Source: Acidimicrobiia bacterium (lineage in GTDB: Bacteria > Actinomycetota > Acidimicrobiia > IMCC26256 > PALSA-555). Taken from it: a DNA stretch of 17,800 nt. Numbering within the stretch: position 1 is the first letter of the stretch; every line of letters starts with the position of its first letter. Below the pieces are notes generated by a model. That model ran no database searches and had not been told where the DNA came from. It saw only the letters and a list, made by a program, of their open reading frames with translations. Below, piece by piece: positions 1-6,387 of this stretch. The stretch is taken from positions 1 to 17,800 of the forward strand of contig JAFMJM010000024.1 of NCBI GenBank assembly GCA_017853455.1, read 5' to 3'. The translations under genes and the position numbers were made by a program.

Positions 1-2
1 AC

Positions 3-638
3 TTCACCCGCCTCGTCCAGGAGATCGAGACCTTCTCCCGGGTCCAGCACCCCAACCTCATGCGGCTCCTCGGCGCCGGGCAGCACGAGGACCTGTTCTT
101 CTTCTCCATGGAGTGGTGCGAGCAGGGGCCCGTCGACCTCCTCGACCTCGACGTGACCGGGCGCCTCCGCGCCGTCGCCGAAGCCGCCCTCGGGGCCCAG
201 GCCCTCCACGACGCCGGCCTCGTCCACCGCAACGTCCGGCCCCGCAACATCTACCTCCGGGCCGACGGGTCGGCCGTGCTCGCCGACCTGAGCCTCGTGC
301 TCGTCGGCGGGACGGAGATGACCGACCTGTCGTCGCCGAACGCACTCGGGTTCCTCGACCCGGCCCTGCTCACCGTCGATCTCGCCACCCCGGCGAGCGA
401 CGTGTTCTCCCTCGGCGCCACCGCCCACCACCTGGCCACCGGCACCCACCTCTGGCCCGGACTCGACCCGGCCCAGACGCTCATGGCCGTCCGCCGGGTG
501 CTGCGTGAGGTCCCCGTGGTGGCGAGCGCCGACCTCCCGGCCGGGGTCGCCGACCTGGTGACCGCCTGCCTCGACCCCGATCCGGCGGCCCGTCCGACAG
601 CGGCGGAGTTCGCCGACCGCCTACGCGCGCTCCTCTGA
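3..638 (+). CDS. Kinase-fold protein, probable pseudokinase (5' truncated by window)
   Basis: The reading frame is open from the window edge, so the start and the ATP-binding glycine loop lie outside. What remains is the later part of a eukaryotic-type protein kinase fold: a helix-C-like segment (EIETFSRVQHPNL), a hinge (FFFSMEWCEQGPV), then the catalytic loop. The loop reads HRNVRPRN where active kinases have HRDxKxxN, so the catalytic Asp is Asn (codon 231-233) and the Lys is Arg. The DFG motif reads DLS (285-293) and the APE region reads DPA. The metal-binding Asp and the loop Asn are kept. These changes point to a pseudokinase, perhaps a ligand-binding or scaffolding regulator. The antiporter gene starts 17 bases downstream on the same strand, so the two are probably cotranscribed and functionally linked. 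The kinase fold is fairly sure; loss of activity is inferred from motifs alone. Confidence 0.8.
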   Translation, partial: FTRLVQEIETFSRVQHPNLMRLLGAGQHEDLFFFSMEWCEQGPVDLLDLDVTGRLRAVAEAALGAQALHDAGLVHRNVRPRNIYLRADGSAVLADLSLVLVGGTEMTDLSSPNALGFLDPALLTVDLATPASDVFSLGATAHHLATGTHLWPGLDPAQTLMAVRRVLREVPVVASADLPAGVADLVTACLDPDPAARPTAAEFADRLRALL

Positions 639-655
639 CCCGAACGGGAGATCCG

Positions 656-2761
656 GTGACCGTCCTCGCCGTCGAGACCGAGCCCATCGTCCAGGTCGTG
701 CTGTGCCTGGCAGTCATCCTGATCGTCGGCAAGGTCGTCAGCGCGTTCTGCCGTCGCATCGGCCAACCCGTCGTGATCGGCGAGATCATCGCCGGCGTGA
801 TGCTCGGGCCCAGCCTCCTCGGACTGTTCCCCGGCGACCTCGAGGAGAAGCTGTTCCCCCTCGACGTGCGGCCGTTCCTCAAGCTGGTCGCCCAGATCGG
901 CCTGATCCTCTTCATGTTCGTCGTCGGCCTCGAGGTCGACCTCGCCGTCGTGCGCCGGAGTGGCAAGCGGGCGGTGGGCATCTCGCTCACCTCGATCGTG
1001 GTGCCGCTCGCCCTCGGGATCTTCGTGCTCGGTCCCGTGCTGCACGGCGAGCACGGCTGCGTCCGGATGACCACCGCCACGGCCACCGAGCGCAATTACA
1101 CCGCGAAGGACCTCTGCGACCACGCCGATGCCGGTCGGATGGACAACGTCATGGCCGAGCTGCAGGGCAAGCAGATCGGCAACTACCGGGTTCCGTTCTT
1201 CCCGTTCGCGCTCTTCATGGGTGTCGCCATGTGCGGCACGGCGTTCGCGGTGCTCGCCCGCATCCTCGCAGAACGCCACATGTTCAAGATCCCACTGGGC
1301 GCCCTGCTCGTCGCCTGCGCGGCGGTCGACGACGTGATGGCGTTCACGCTGCTCGCCTTCTCGGCCGCCGTGGCCTCCGGGTCGGGGCTTCCCGCGATCG
1401 GACTGATGCTGCTCGAGCTCGCGGTGTTCGTCGCCATCCTGTTCGTGGTGGTCCGCCCGCTCCTCGACCGCTACGTCGTGCAGCAGTTCCGTGACACCGG
1501 CACCCTCACCCTCGACCGTCTTGGCCTGTTGTTCATCGGACTGATGCTGTGCTCGTACGCCACCGCCAAGATCGGGGTGCACGAGATCATCGGGGCGTTC
1601 CTGTTCGGGGTGATCGTCCCCCGGGCCAACGCCGAGGGGATCTTCCACGAGATCGCGCACCGCGTCGAGGGCGTGAGTCTCGGCTTGTTGCTGCCGGTCT
1701 TCTTCGTGATCGCCGGGCAGTCGGTCGACGTCACCCAGCTGACCGGGGCCGACGTGCTGCCCCTGATCCTGATCTGCGCGTGCGCGTTCGTCGGGAAGTT
1801 CGGCGGGGCCGCCGTCGCCGCCCGGATCTCGGGCGTCCCCCGCCGCCAGTCGTACGCCGTCGGCACGATGATGAACACCCGCGGCCTGACCGAGTTGGTG
1901 ATCCTCGCCGTCGGACTCGACGCCCACCTGATCGATACGCGGGTCTACACGATGTTCGTGATCATGGCCGTCGTCACCACCGCCATGGCCGGCCCGCTCC
2001 TCAACTGGGTGTACCCGATGAAGTGGCTGCAGCGCGACATCGCCGAGTCGGAGCGCAAGGCCGAGGGTGGGATGGGCGACCGGGCGTTCGTCGTGGTCGA
2101 CGACCCCACCGCCGTCGACCGCCTCACCGACGCCGCCGTGGCGTTCGGCGGACGCCACCCGGCGTCGATCACCCTGGTGCGTTTCGTCGACCAGGCCGAG
2201 CCCCTCGACGCGCTCGCCCGGGTGCTCAGCGAGACCGAGGCGCTCCGGGTGGCGGTCGAAGCGCGCGGCGCCCGGGCCACGGTGATCTGCCGCCGCTCCG
2301 ACGACCCTGCCGCCGAGGTCGTCCGCGAGGTCGAGCGCGTGGCGCCCGACGCCGTGTTCCTCGGCCACGACGACGCGCCCCTGGTCGCCGCCATCACCGG
2401 CGACGGGGTCGACACGGTGGTCGTCCACGAGGCGTTCGACCCGGCGACTCCGGTGGTCACCGAGGGTGGCGGCTCCAACGCCGAGCAGGCGTGCGTCGAG
2501 CTCGGCGCCCGCTTCGCGCTCAACGCCCGGACCCCGCTCGAGGTGCGCAACGTGGGGCTCCGGACCCGCCGGCGCCTCGACCGCCTCGGCATCACCCGGG
2601 GTCCCGGCTCGCTGGCGGTGGTGGCCCCGGGCGGCGACGGGCCGATCACCGTCCACGCCGGCGCCCGCGACCGCGTCGACCTCGTCGAGCGGCTGGGCAC
2701 CTGGCAGTACGCCGAGGCCTTCGAGCCCGAGGAGCTCCCGAGCTCGTCGATGAGCGGCTGA
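656..2761 (+). CDS. CPA2-family cation/proton antiporter with C-terminal cytosolic domain
   Basis: This is a 701-residue membrane transporter. Residues 10-450 form a Kef/NapA-type exchanger domain, with GQPVVIGEIIAGVMLGPS near the first helices and the ion-binding Asp pair D225-D226 in AAVDDVMAF. Two adjacent Asp residues are typical of electrogenic CPA2 antiporters exchanging Na+ or K+ for protons. Residues 475-701 are soluble and look like a universal-stress-protein-type regulatory domain, although I cannot assign a family exactly. An extra loop of about 50 residues (roughly 128-178) between two early helices carries C135 and C154, which is unusual. The GTG start is supported by GGGAG six bases upstream. 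The gene follows the pseudokinase gene by 17 bases, so an operon is likely. The stop lies seven bases from the stop of the convergent cyclase gene. Confidence 0.9.
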   Translation: MTVLAVETEPIVQVVLCLAVILIVGKVVSAFCRRIGQPVVIGEIIAGVMLGPSLLGLFPGDLEEKLFPLDVRPFLKLVAQIGLILFMFVVGLEVDLAVVRRSGKRAVGISLTSIVVPLALGIFVLGPVLHGEHGCVRMTTATATERNYTAKDLCDHADAGRMDNVMAELQGKQIGNYRVPFFPFALFMGVAMCGTAFAVLARILAERHMFKIPLGALLVACAAVDDVMAFTLLAFSAAVASGSGLPAIGLMLLELAVFVAILFVVVRPLLDRYVVQQFRDTGTLTLDRLGLLFIGLMLCSYATAKIGVHEIIGAFLFGVIVPRANAEGIFHEIAHRVEGVSLGLLLPVFFVIAGQSVDVTQLTGADVLPLILICACAFVGKFGGAAVAARISGVPRRQSYAVGTMMNTRGLTELVILAVGLDAHLIDTRVYTMFVIMAVVTTAMAGPLLNWVYPMKWLQRDIAESERKAEGGMGDRAFVVVDDPTAVDRLTDAAVAFGGRHPASITLVRFVDQAEPLDALARVLSETEALRVAVEARGARATVICRRSDDPAAEVVREVERVAPDAVFLGHDDAPLVAAITGDGVDTVVVHEAFDPATPVVTEGGGSNAEQACVELGARFALNARTPLEVRNVGLRTRRRLDRLGITRGPGSLAVVAPGGDGPITVHAGARDRVDLVERLGTWQYAEAFEPEELPSSSMSG

Positions 2762-2767
2762 CCGGGC

Positions 2768-4390
2768 TCAGGCCCGACCGACCACCTCGAACACCGGCAT
2801 CGCCTCGGACTTGCCCTTCAGGGCCATCTCGCCGCGGGCGTCGAGGGTGAAGACGTCGTCGAGGGCCGCCGCCAGGTCGGGCGAGACCAGGATCGTCCCG
2901 GGCTCGGCGCGGGCGGTGAGCCGGGCGGCGACGTTCACGGTGTCGCCGATGAGGTTGTACTCGCGCCGGCCCAGGTGCACGCCCATCTCGGCGGCGAACA
3001 CCTGACCGAGGGCCATCCCGATCCGACACGTCACCGAGTCGGTCCCCATGGCGGCGGCGGTCGCCGCCACCACGTCACGCACCGCGAGCGCGGCGTCGGC
3101 CGAGCGGACCGGGTCGTCGGTGTGCGCGTTGAGCACACCGAAGGCGACGAGCACGTCGGAGCCCGACGCCTGGTAGGTGACCTTCCGGAGCATGCCGCTC
3201 CGGGCGCTCACCACGGCGTCGATCTGCGCGAAGAGCGCCGAGAAGTCGTGGATGAGGGAGTCGAGGCTCTCCTCGTCGGCGTCGTCGACGTCGGTGTCGA
3301 GGCCCTCGAGCTTGACGAACCACACCACCGGCGTGGCGAACTCGACCGGGATCTTGCGGTCGCGGGCGGTCTCGACGATGACGTCGAGGATCGGCCGCGG
3401 CATGTAGGTGGCGAGCGGCTCGACCAGGGCGAGGGCCTCCTCGATGTCGACCAACATCGCCTCGACGCTCCGGTCGAGCACGACCGGCGTGCGGGGGCGG
3501 CGCACCTGCGGGTTGAGGTCGAAGTAGTCGAGCTCCTCGGCGGTGAGGTCGTCGACGATCAGCACGAAGTCGTCCTCGATCGGCTCCGCGGTGAACCGGT
3601 CGCCGGCCTCGGCGAACGCCTCGGGGGTGAGCGTGACCCGCCCGACCACGCCGGCACCCTCGGCGGCTTTGGTGCGCCGCACCGCCTCGCCGAACAGCAC
3701 GTGGTCACGTCGACGGGGTGTGCCGACGTCGCAGGCGAGGAACCGCCCGGCGTGGATCCCGATGCGCATCCCGAGCGTCGACATCCCGGCGGGGGTCTCG
3801 ATCTCGGCGAACTCCTCCATCGCCCGCTGCATGCGCAACCCTGCGTTGACGGCGCGGCGGACGTCGTCGCCACGGCGGTCGGCGGAGAACCGGATCAGCA
3901 TGGCGTCACCGGTGAACTCGAGGAGGTTGCCGCCGGCCTGGCCGAAGATGTCGATCATCACGGTGAGGTACCGGTTGAGCACGGCGTTGACGGCCTCGGC
4001 GCCCACCCGACCACCCCCGGAGTTCGCCTCCATGAACGGGGTGAACCCGGCGAGGTCGGTGAACATCAGGGCGCCGTCCTGCCACTCGTGGCGGATGGCA
4101 CCGGCGGCCGGCGGGTCCTCGGCGAGGTGGCGCGGGACCTGGTCGTAGAGGATGCGCAGCAGCGTGCGGAGGTGCACGAAGACGTCGTGGAGGTTGTCGG
4201 CCGTGGGGTCGACCCACACACGGGCGTACAGCTCGGCCGGCAACAGCGCCCGCAGGCGCGGCTCGAGGGCGTCGAGGACGTTGCCCGACACGACCGCCGC
4301 CGCCGGAGCGGCCGGGGTGGGGGTCGGGGAGGCGGCGGGCTCGTCGTCGCCGAACAGCGAGCTGAGGGGGTCGGAGTTCCGGGGGCGCAT
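2768..4390 (-). CDS. Tandem class III nucleotide cyclase, soluble adenylyl cyclase-like
   Basis: This 540-residue protein has no membrane segment. It has a Pro/Ala-rich N-terminus (20-34), a helical region (36-100), and two class III cyclase domains at about 105-290 and 350-540. Domain 1 keeps both metal Asp residues (D112 in FTDLAGFT, D162 in FTGDAM) but has lost the transition-state pair: the usual N and R positions read R238 and A242 in GEAVRRTKAA. Domain 2 has lost the first metal Asp (K360 in WFVKLEG) but keeps N486 and R490 in GDTVNVAAR, and has a possible base-recognition Lys, K403. The domains therefore complement each other into a single site, as in the C1-C2 pair of soluble adenylyl cyclase. 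The expected reaction is ATP to cAMP plus pyrophosphate; GTP cannot be excluded. AATGAT six bases before the ATG may be a -10 element. Confidence 0.88.
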   Translation of the reverse strand: MRPRNSDPLSSLFGDDEPAASPTPTPAAPAAAVVSGNVLDALEPRLRALLPAELYARVWVDPTADNLHDVFVHLRTLLRILYDQVPRHLAEDPPAAGAIRHEWQDGALMFTDLAGFTPFMEANSGGGRVGAEAVNAVLNRYLTVMIDIFGQAGGNLLEFTGDAMLIRFSADRRGDDVRRAVNAGLRMQRAMEEFAEIETPAGMSTLGMRIGIHAGRFLACDVGTPRRRDHVLFGEAVRRTKAAEGAGVVGRVTLTPEAFAEAGDRFTAEPIEDDFVLIVDDLTAEELDYFDLNPQVRRPRTPVVLDRSVEAMLVDIEEALALVEPLATYMPRPILDVIVETARDRKIPVEFATPVVWFVKLEGLDTDVDDADEESLDSLIHDFSALFAQIDAVVSARSGMLRKVTYQASGSDVLVAFGVLNAHTDDPVRSADAALAVRDVVAATAAAMGTDSVTCRIGMALGQVFAAEMGVHLGRREYNLIGDTVNVAARLTARAEPGTILVSPDLAAALDDVFTLDARGEMALKGKSEAMPVFEVVGRA

Positions 4391-4481
4391 CCCCGCATCA
4401 TTGCCGATCGGGCCGACCGGGTCGCCGGTCGGGCACCGGTCCCGGGCCGGACCCGGGCCGGACCCGGGCCGGGCCGCGGGT
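4391..4481. other. Intergenic region with a possible -10 for the cyclase gene
   Basis: This 91-base gap separates the minus-strand cyclase start from the stop of mgsA on the same strand. The complement of 4397-4402 reads AATGAT and ends six bases before the cyclase ATG, which fits a leaderless start, though it is a weak match to TANNNT. The rest is extremely G+C-rich and includes the tandem repeat listed separately. No T-run terminator is visible. Confidence 0.35.
4441..4473. repeat. Three tandem copies of an 11-bp GC-only-type unit
   Basis: The unit CCCGGGCCGGA occurs at 4441-4451 and 4452-4462, and a third copy with its last base changed to G occupies 4463-4473. It lies between mgsA and the cyclase gene, just downstream of the mgsA stop... 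on the cyclase side. Each unit contains the palindrome CCCGGG, so transcripts could fold strongly, and it could act as a transcription barrier. It may equally be a simple slippage repeat. Confidence 0.8.
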
Positions 4482-4904
4482 TCAGGCGGCCGGGAGCTCC
4501 CGGAGGTAGTCGACCCCGAGGTGGGGCGACGACACCAGGAAGTCGGCGGTCGATCGGTTGCACGCCACCGGGATGTTCCACACGACCGCGATCCGCAGCA
4601 GTGCCCGCACGTCGGGCTCGTGGGGCTGGGCCTCGAGCGGGTCCCAGAAGAAGATCAGCACGTCGAGCCGGCCCTCGGCGATCCGTGACCCGATCTGCTG
4701 GTCGCCGCCGAACGGGCCGCTGCGCAGGCACTCCACCTCGAGGCCGACCTCGGCGGCGAGCCGGCTGCCCGTGGTGCCGGTGGCGACCAACTGGTGCTGC
4801 TGCAGTGATTCCCGGTGCTCCCAGGCCCAGCTGACCATGTCGTCCTTGCGGGCGTCGTGGGCGACGAGGGCGATCCGCTTGCGGCCGGGCAGGTTGGTGT
4901 CCAT
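4482..4904 (-). CDS. mgsA: Methylglyoxal synthase
   Basis: The enzyme converts dihydroxyacetone phosphate to methylglyoxal and phosphate in the cytoplasm, a bypass that releases phosphate when lower glycolysis is limiting. At 140 residues it is close to the usual size (about 150 in E. coli). The family motifs are all present: IALVAHD (H16, D17), the phosphate-binding ATGTTG, SGPFGGDQQ with the catalytic Asp D68, FFWDPL (D88), and PHEPD with H95 and D98. The ATG at 4904 places the conserved RKRIALVAHD at the expected distance from the N-terminus; the frame is open further upstream, but nothing there looks conserved. It is transcribed divergently from the DUF2071 gene across about 100 bases. 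I recognise the family with high confidence; regulation is not evident. Confidence 0.95.
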   Translation of the reverse strand: MDTNLPGRKRIALVAHDARKDDMVSWAWEHRESLQQHQLVATGTTGSRLAAEVGLEVECLRSGPFGGDQQIGSRIAEGRLDVLIFFWDPLEAQPHEPDVRALLRIAVVWNIPVACNRSTADFLVSSPHLGVDYLRELPAA

Positions 4905-5006
4905 GCCGCCAGGGTGGCGGGCACGGGCGGCAGGCCGGTGGCCGGGGTGTGAACGGGCGGTGACGATCGCGGCAATACCCGGGCCGCGCCGCCGGTTGGA
5001 CCGACC
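4905..5006. promoter_or_regulatory. Shared divergent promoter region of mgsA and the DUF2071 gene
   Basis: The 102 bases between the two divergent starts must hold both promoters unless transcription begins within the genes. I see no clear TANNNT element at leaderless spacing for either gene. GCAATACC near 4970-4980 (GGTATTGC on the other strand) is the most A+T-rich point and is the best candidate for a -10 on one or both strands. This is position-based inference. Confidence 0.4.
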
Positions 5007-5738
5007 GTGACGACCGACACCGTCGACCCCACCGTCTGCCCGGCGCCGGTGCGTCGTCCGGTGATGACCCAGGAGTGGCGCGACCTCGCCTCGGTCCACT
5101 TCCCGTATCCGCCCGACGTCGTCGCGCGGGTGCTCCCGCCCGGTCTCGAGGTCGACACGTTCGCCGACCGGGCGTGGGTGGGGATCCTGCCGTTCTCGAT
5201 GCGGCGGATCGCCGCACCGGGCCTGCCACCGGTGCCGTGGCTGGGATCGTTCGCCGAGGTGAACGTCCGGACCTACGTCGTGCGCGACGGGGTGCCCGGA
5301 GTGTGGTTCTGCTCCCTCGACGTCGACCGCCTGCTCCCGGCGGTCGTCGCGCGGCTCACCTACCGCATCCCGTACTGCTGGGGCCGCACGACCCACGTGC
5401 GGACCGGTGACCGCCTCGAGACCCGCGTCGACCGACGCTGGCCGGGTGGCGACGCGGCCAGGGCGCGCCTCGAGGTCCGGATGGGTGCGCCCCTGAGCGA
5501 GCCGAGCGACCTCGACGTCTTCCTCAGCGCACGCTGGGGGCTCTTCTCCACGGCACCGCGTGGCCGACTCCGGTACGCGCCGGTCGACCACCCGTCGTGG
5601 CCGCTGCGCGCCGCGACCCTCGAGCGGTGCGACGAGACGTTGATCCGGGCGGCCGGGTTCCCCGACCCGACCGGCGAGCCCCACGTGCTGGCGTCCGACG
5701 GCGTTCCGGTGCGGATCGGCCTGCCCCGCCGCGCCTGA
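5007..5738 (+). CDS. DUF2071 (YqjF-like) protein
   Basis: This 243-residue protein matches the uncharacterised DUF2071/YqjF family. The family pattern appears as an early Trp-containing segment (QEWRDLASVHFPYPP), then LPPGLEVDTFADRAWVGILPF, a central FAEVNVRTYV, and a WFCSLDVDRL segment followed by a region rich in beta-strand-like sequence. No catalytic residues are known to me for this family, and the biochemical role is open. No signal peptide or membrane helix is visible, so it is probably cytoplasmic. The GTG at 5007 gives about 20 extra residues before the conserved region; the ATG at residue 20 is an alternative start. It is divergent from mgsA and convergent with the DUF4395 gene, separated from the latter by 18 bases. 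Confidence 0.82.
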   Translation: MTTDTVDPTVCPAPVRRPVMTQEWRDLASVHFPYPPDVVARVLPPGLEVDTFADRAWVGILPFSMRRIAAPGLPPVPWLGSFAEVNVRTYVVRDGVPGVWFCSLDVDRLLPAVVARLTYRIPYCWGRTTHVRTGDRLETRVDRRWPGGDAARARLEVRMGAPLSEPSDLDVFLSARWGLFSTAPRGRLRYAPVDHPSWPLRAATLERCDETLIRAAGFPDPTGEPHVLASDGVPVRIGLPRRA

Positions 5739-5751
5739 CGGTCGACGACCG
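5739..5751. terminator. Small inverted repeat between convergent genes
   Basis: CGGTC and GACCG flank a GAC loop immediately after the DUF2071 stop, in the 18-base gap before the DUF4395 stop. A 5-bp GC stem could end transcription from both sides. There is no T-run, and such short GC repeats are common here by chance. Confidence 0.25.
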
Positions 5752-5756
5752 GGGCG

Positions 5757-6251
5757 TCAGGCGACGACGCGCCGGGAGATGTCGGCGCACTCGACGCACA
5801 CCGACTCGGGCACGACGCCGAGGCGGATCAGCCCCGAGAACATGACGCACCCGAGGCACAGCCCGAGGCCCGCCTCGAGCCCGGCCGCCACGACCAGGAC
5901 GGCGAGCAGCACCGTCGCCACGGTGGTCGAGCCGGCGATCAGCGCCACCACCGTCGCCGTGCTCGTGACGAGACCGATCGTCTGGGCGAAGCGCTTCGGC
6001 GGTCCGGGCACCGGACGCTCGGGGCCCGCCAGCCGTGGGACCACGACCCGGGTCACGAGCAGGGCGAGCGGGCTCAGGCGCGGTCCCCACGCCACCCGCA
6101 GGGCGAAGCCGACGGCCAGCACGACGGCGAACCAGGGCCACACGAAGATCGCGAACAGCGCACCGCACACGACCCCGGTCGCCACGAGGCGGGCGGCACG
6201 CTCGTCGACGGTGCGGGGGAACGGGAACCAGCGGCTCGCGACGGTGCTCAT
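5757..6251 (-). CDS. DUF4395 membrane protein
   Basis: This 164-residue protein has hydrophobic segments at about 22-52 and 92-130 and matches the DUF4395 pattern. The N-terminal VDERAARLVA leads into a helix pair, a central loop contains GPPKRFAQTIG, and the C-terminus has a GLCLGC motif. Two CxxC pairs (C132/C135 and C152/C155) lie near the C-terminus and could form a redox or metal site; members of this family are often found near thioredoxin-like or rhodanese proteins, but no such gene is adjacent here. The function is unknown. TAGGAT (complement of 6258-6263) ends six bases before the ATG, so the mRNA is probably leaderless. A perfect inverted repeat lies directly upstream of that -10. 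Confidence 0.82.
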   Translation of the reverse strand: MSTVASRWFPFPRTVDERAARLVATGVVCGALFAIFVWPWFAVVLAVGFALRVAWGPRLSPLALLVTRVVVPRLAGPERPVPGPPKRFAQTIGLVTSTATVVALIAGSTTVATVLLAVLVVAAGLEAGLGLCLGCVMFSGLIRLGVVPESVCVECADISRRVVA

Positions 6252-6257
6252 CCCTCC

Positions 6258-6263
6258 ATCCTA
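6258..6263 (-). promoter_or_regulatory. Candidate -10 element for a leaderless DUF4395 mRNA
   Basis: On the minus strand the hexamer is TAGGAT, matching TANNNT. It is followed by six bases (GGAGGG) and then the ATG, so transcription would begin at or next to the start codon. GGAGGG could also act as a Shine-Dalgarno sequence, but it abuts the ATG and would be too close. Confidence 0.6.
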
Positions 6264-6264
6264 A

Positions 6265-6285
6265 ACCCGACCTGTGGGGTCGGGT
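6265..6285. promoter_or_regulatory. Perfect 8-bp inverted repeat, candidate operator
   Basis: ACCCGACC (6265-6272) and GGTCGGGT (6278-6285) are perfect inverted arms around a five-base spacer. The repeat lies one base upstream of the DUF4395 -10, where a repressor would block RNA polymerase, and about 20 bases before the DosR-like box of the divergent hibernation-factor gene. The 13-base centre-to-centre arm spacing suits a dimeric regulator. The regulator is unknown. Confidence 0.5.
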
Positions 6286-6303
6286 ATTCGCCGGCCGGAA
6301 CCC

Positions 6304-6318
6304 GTGACCTTCGGCCCT
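6304..6318. promoter_or_regulatory. DosR/DevR-like box upstream of hibernation factor
   Basis: The sequence GTGACCTTCGGCCCT resembles the dormancy-regulator box of actinobacteria, roughly GGGACnnnnGnCCC. It differs at the second G of the left half. Its centre is about 42 bases before the likely transcription start that follows the -10-like GACGAT at 6341-6346, the position normal for activation by DosR. The homologous mycobacterial gene (Rv0079) belongs to the DosR regulon, which supports the reading. It is one site judged by eye. Confidence 0.4.
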
Positions 6319-6340
6319 GGCCCCGTCTGGCCCGCAAACC

Positions 6341-6346
6341 GACGAT
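6341..6346 (+). promoter_or_regulatory. Candidate -10 element of the hibernation-factor gene
   Basis: GACGAT is followed by GGGGGCGTC, and the eleven bases ATGGGGGCGTC recur upstream of the MazF-like gene at 8363-8373 after AACAAT. The shared segment suggests a related promoter core, although the match to TANNNT is incomplete. Confidence 0.3.
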
Positions 6347-6387
6347 GGGGGCGTCCGGCCCACCGGACACCACCGAGGAGGTCCGCC

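Noticed and set aside
251..2656. Long open frame on the minus strand opposite the kinase and antiporter genes
   Set aside because: Composition is extremely rich in Asp, Gly, Glu, His and Arg, with no recognisable domain, and it lies opposite two well-supported genes. High G+C removes stop codons from such shadow frames.
4441..4473. CRISPR-like or iteron array
   Set aside because: Only three contiguous 11-bp units with no spacers and no replication or cas genes nearby.
2975..4834. Long plus-strand open frame opposite the cyclase and mgsA genes
   Set aside because: Low-complexity charged sequence with no family resemblance; the minus strand carries two genes with clear catalytic motifs.
6274..6387. 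N-terminal extension of the hibernation factor from the GTG at 6274
   Set aside because: The GTG lies within the inverted repeat and has no ribosome-binding site, while ATG 6388 has GAGGAGG at correct spacing and begins the family homology.
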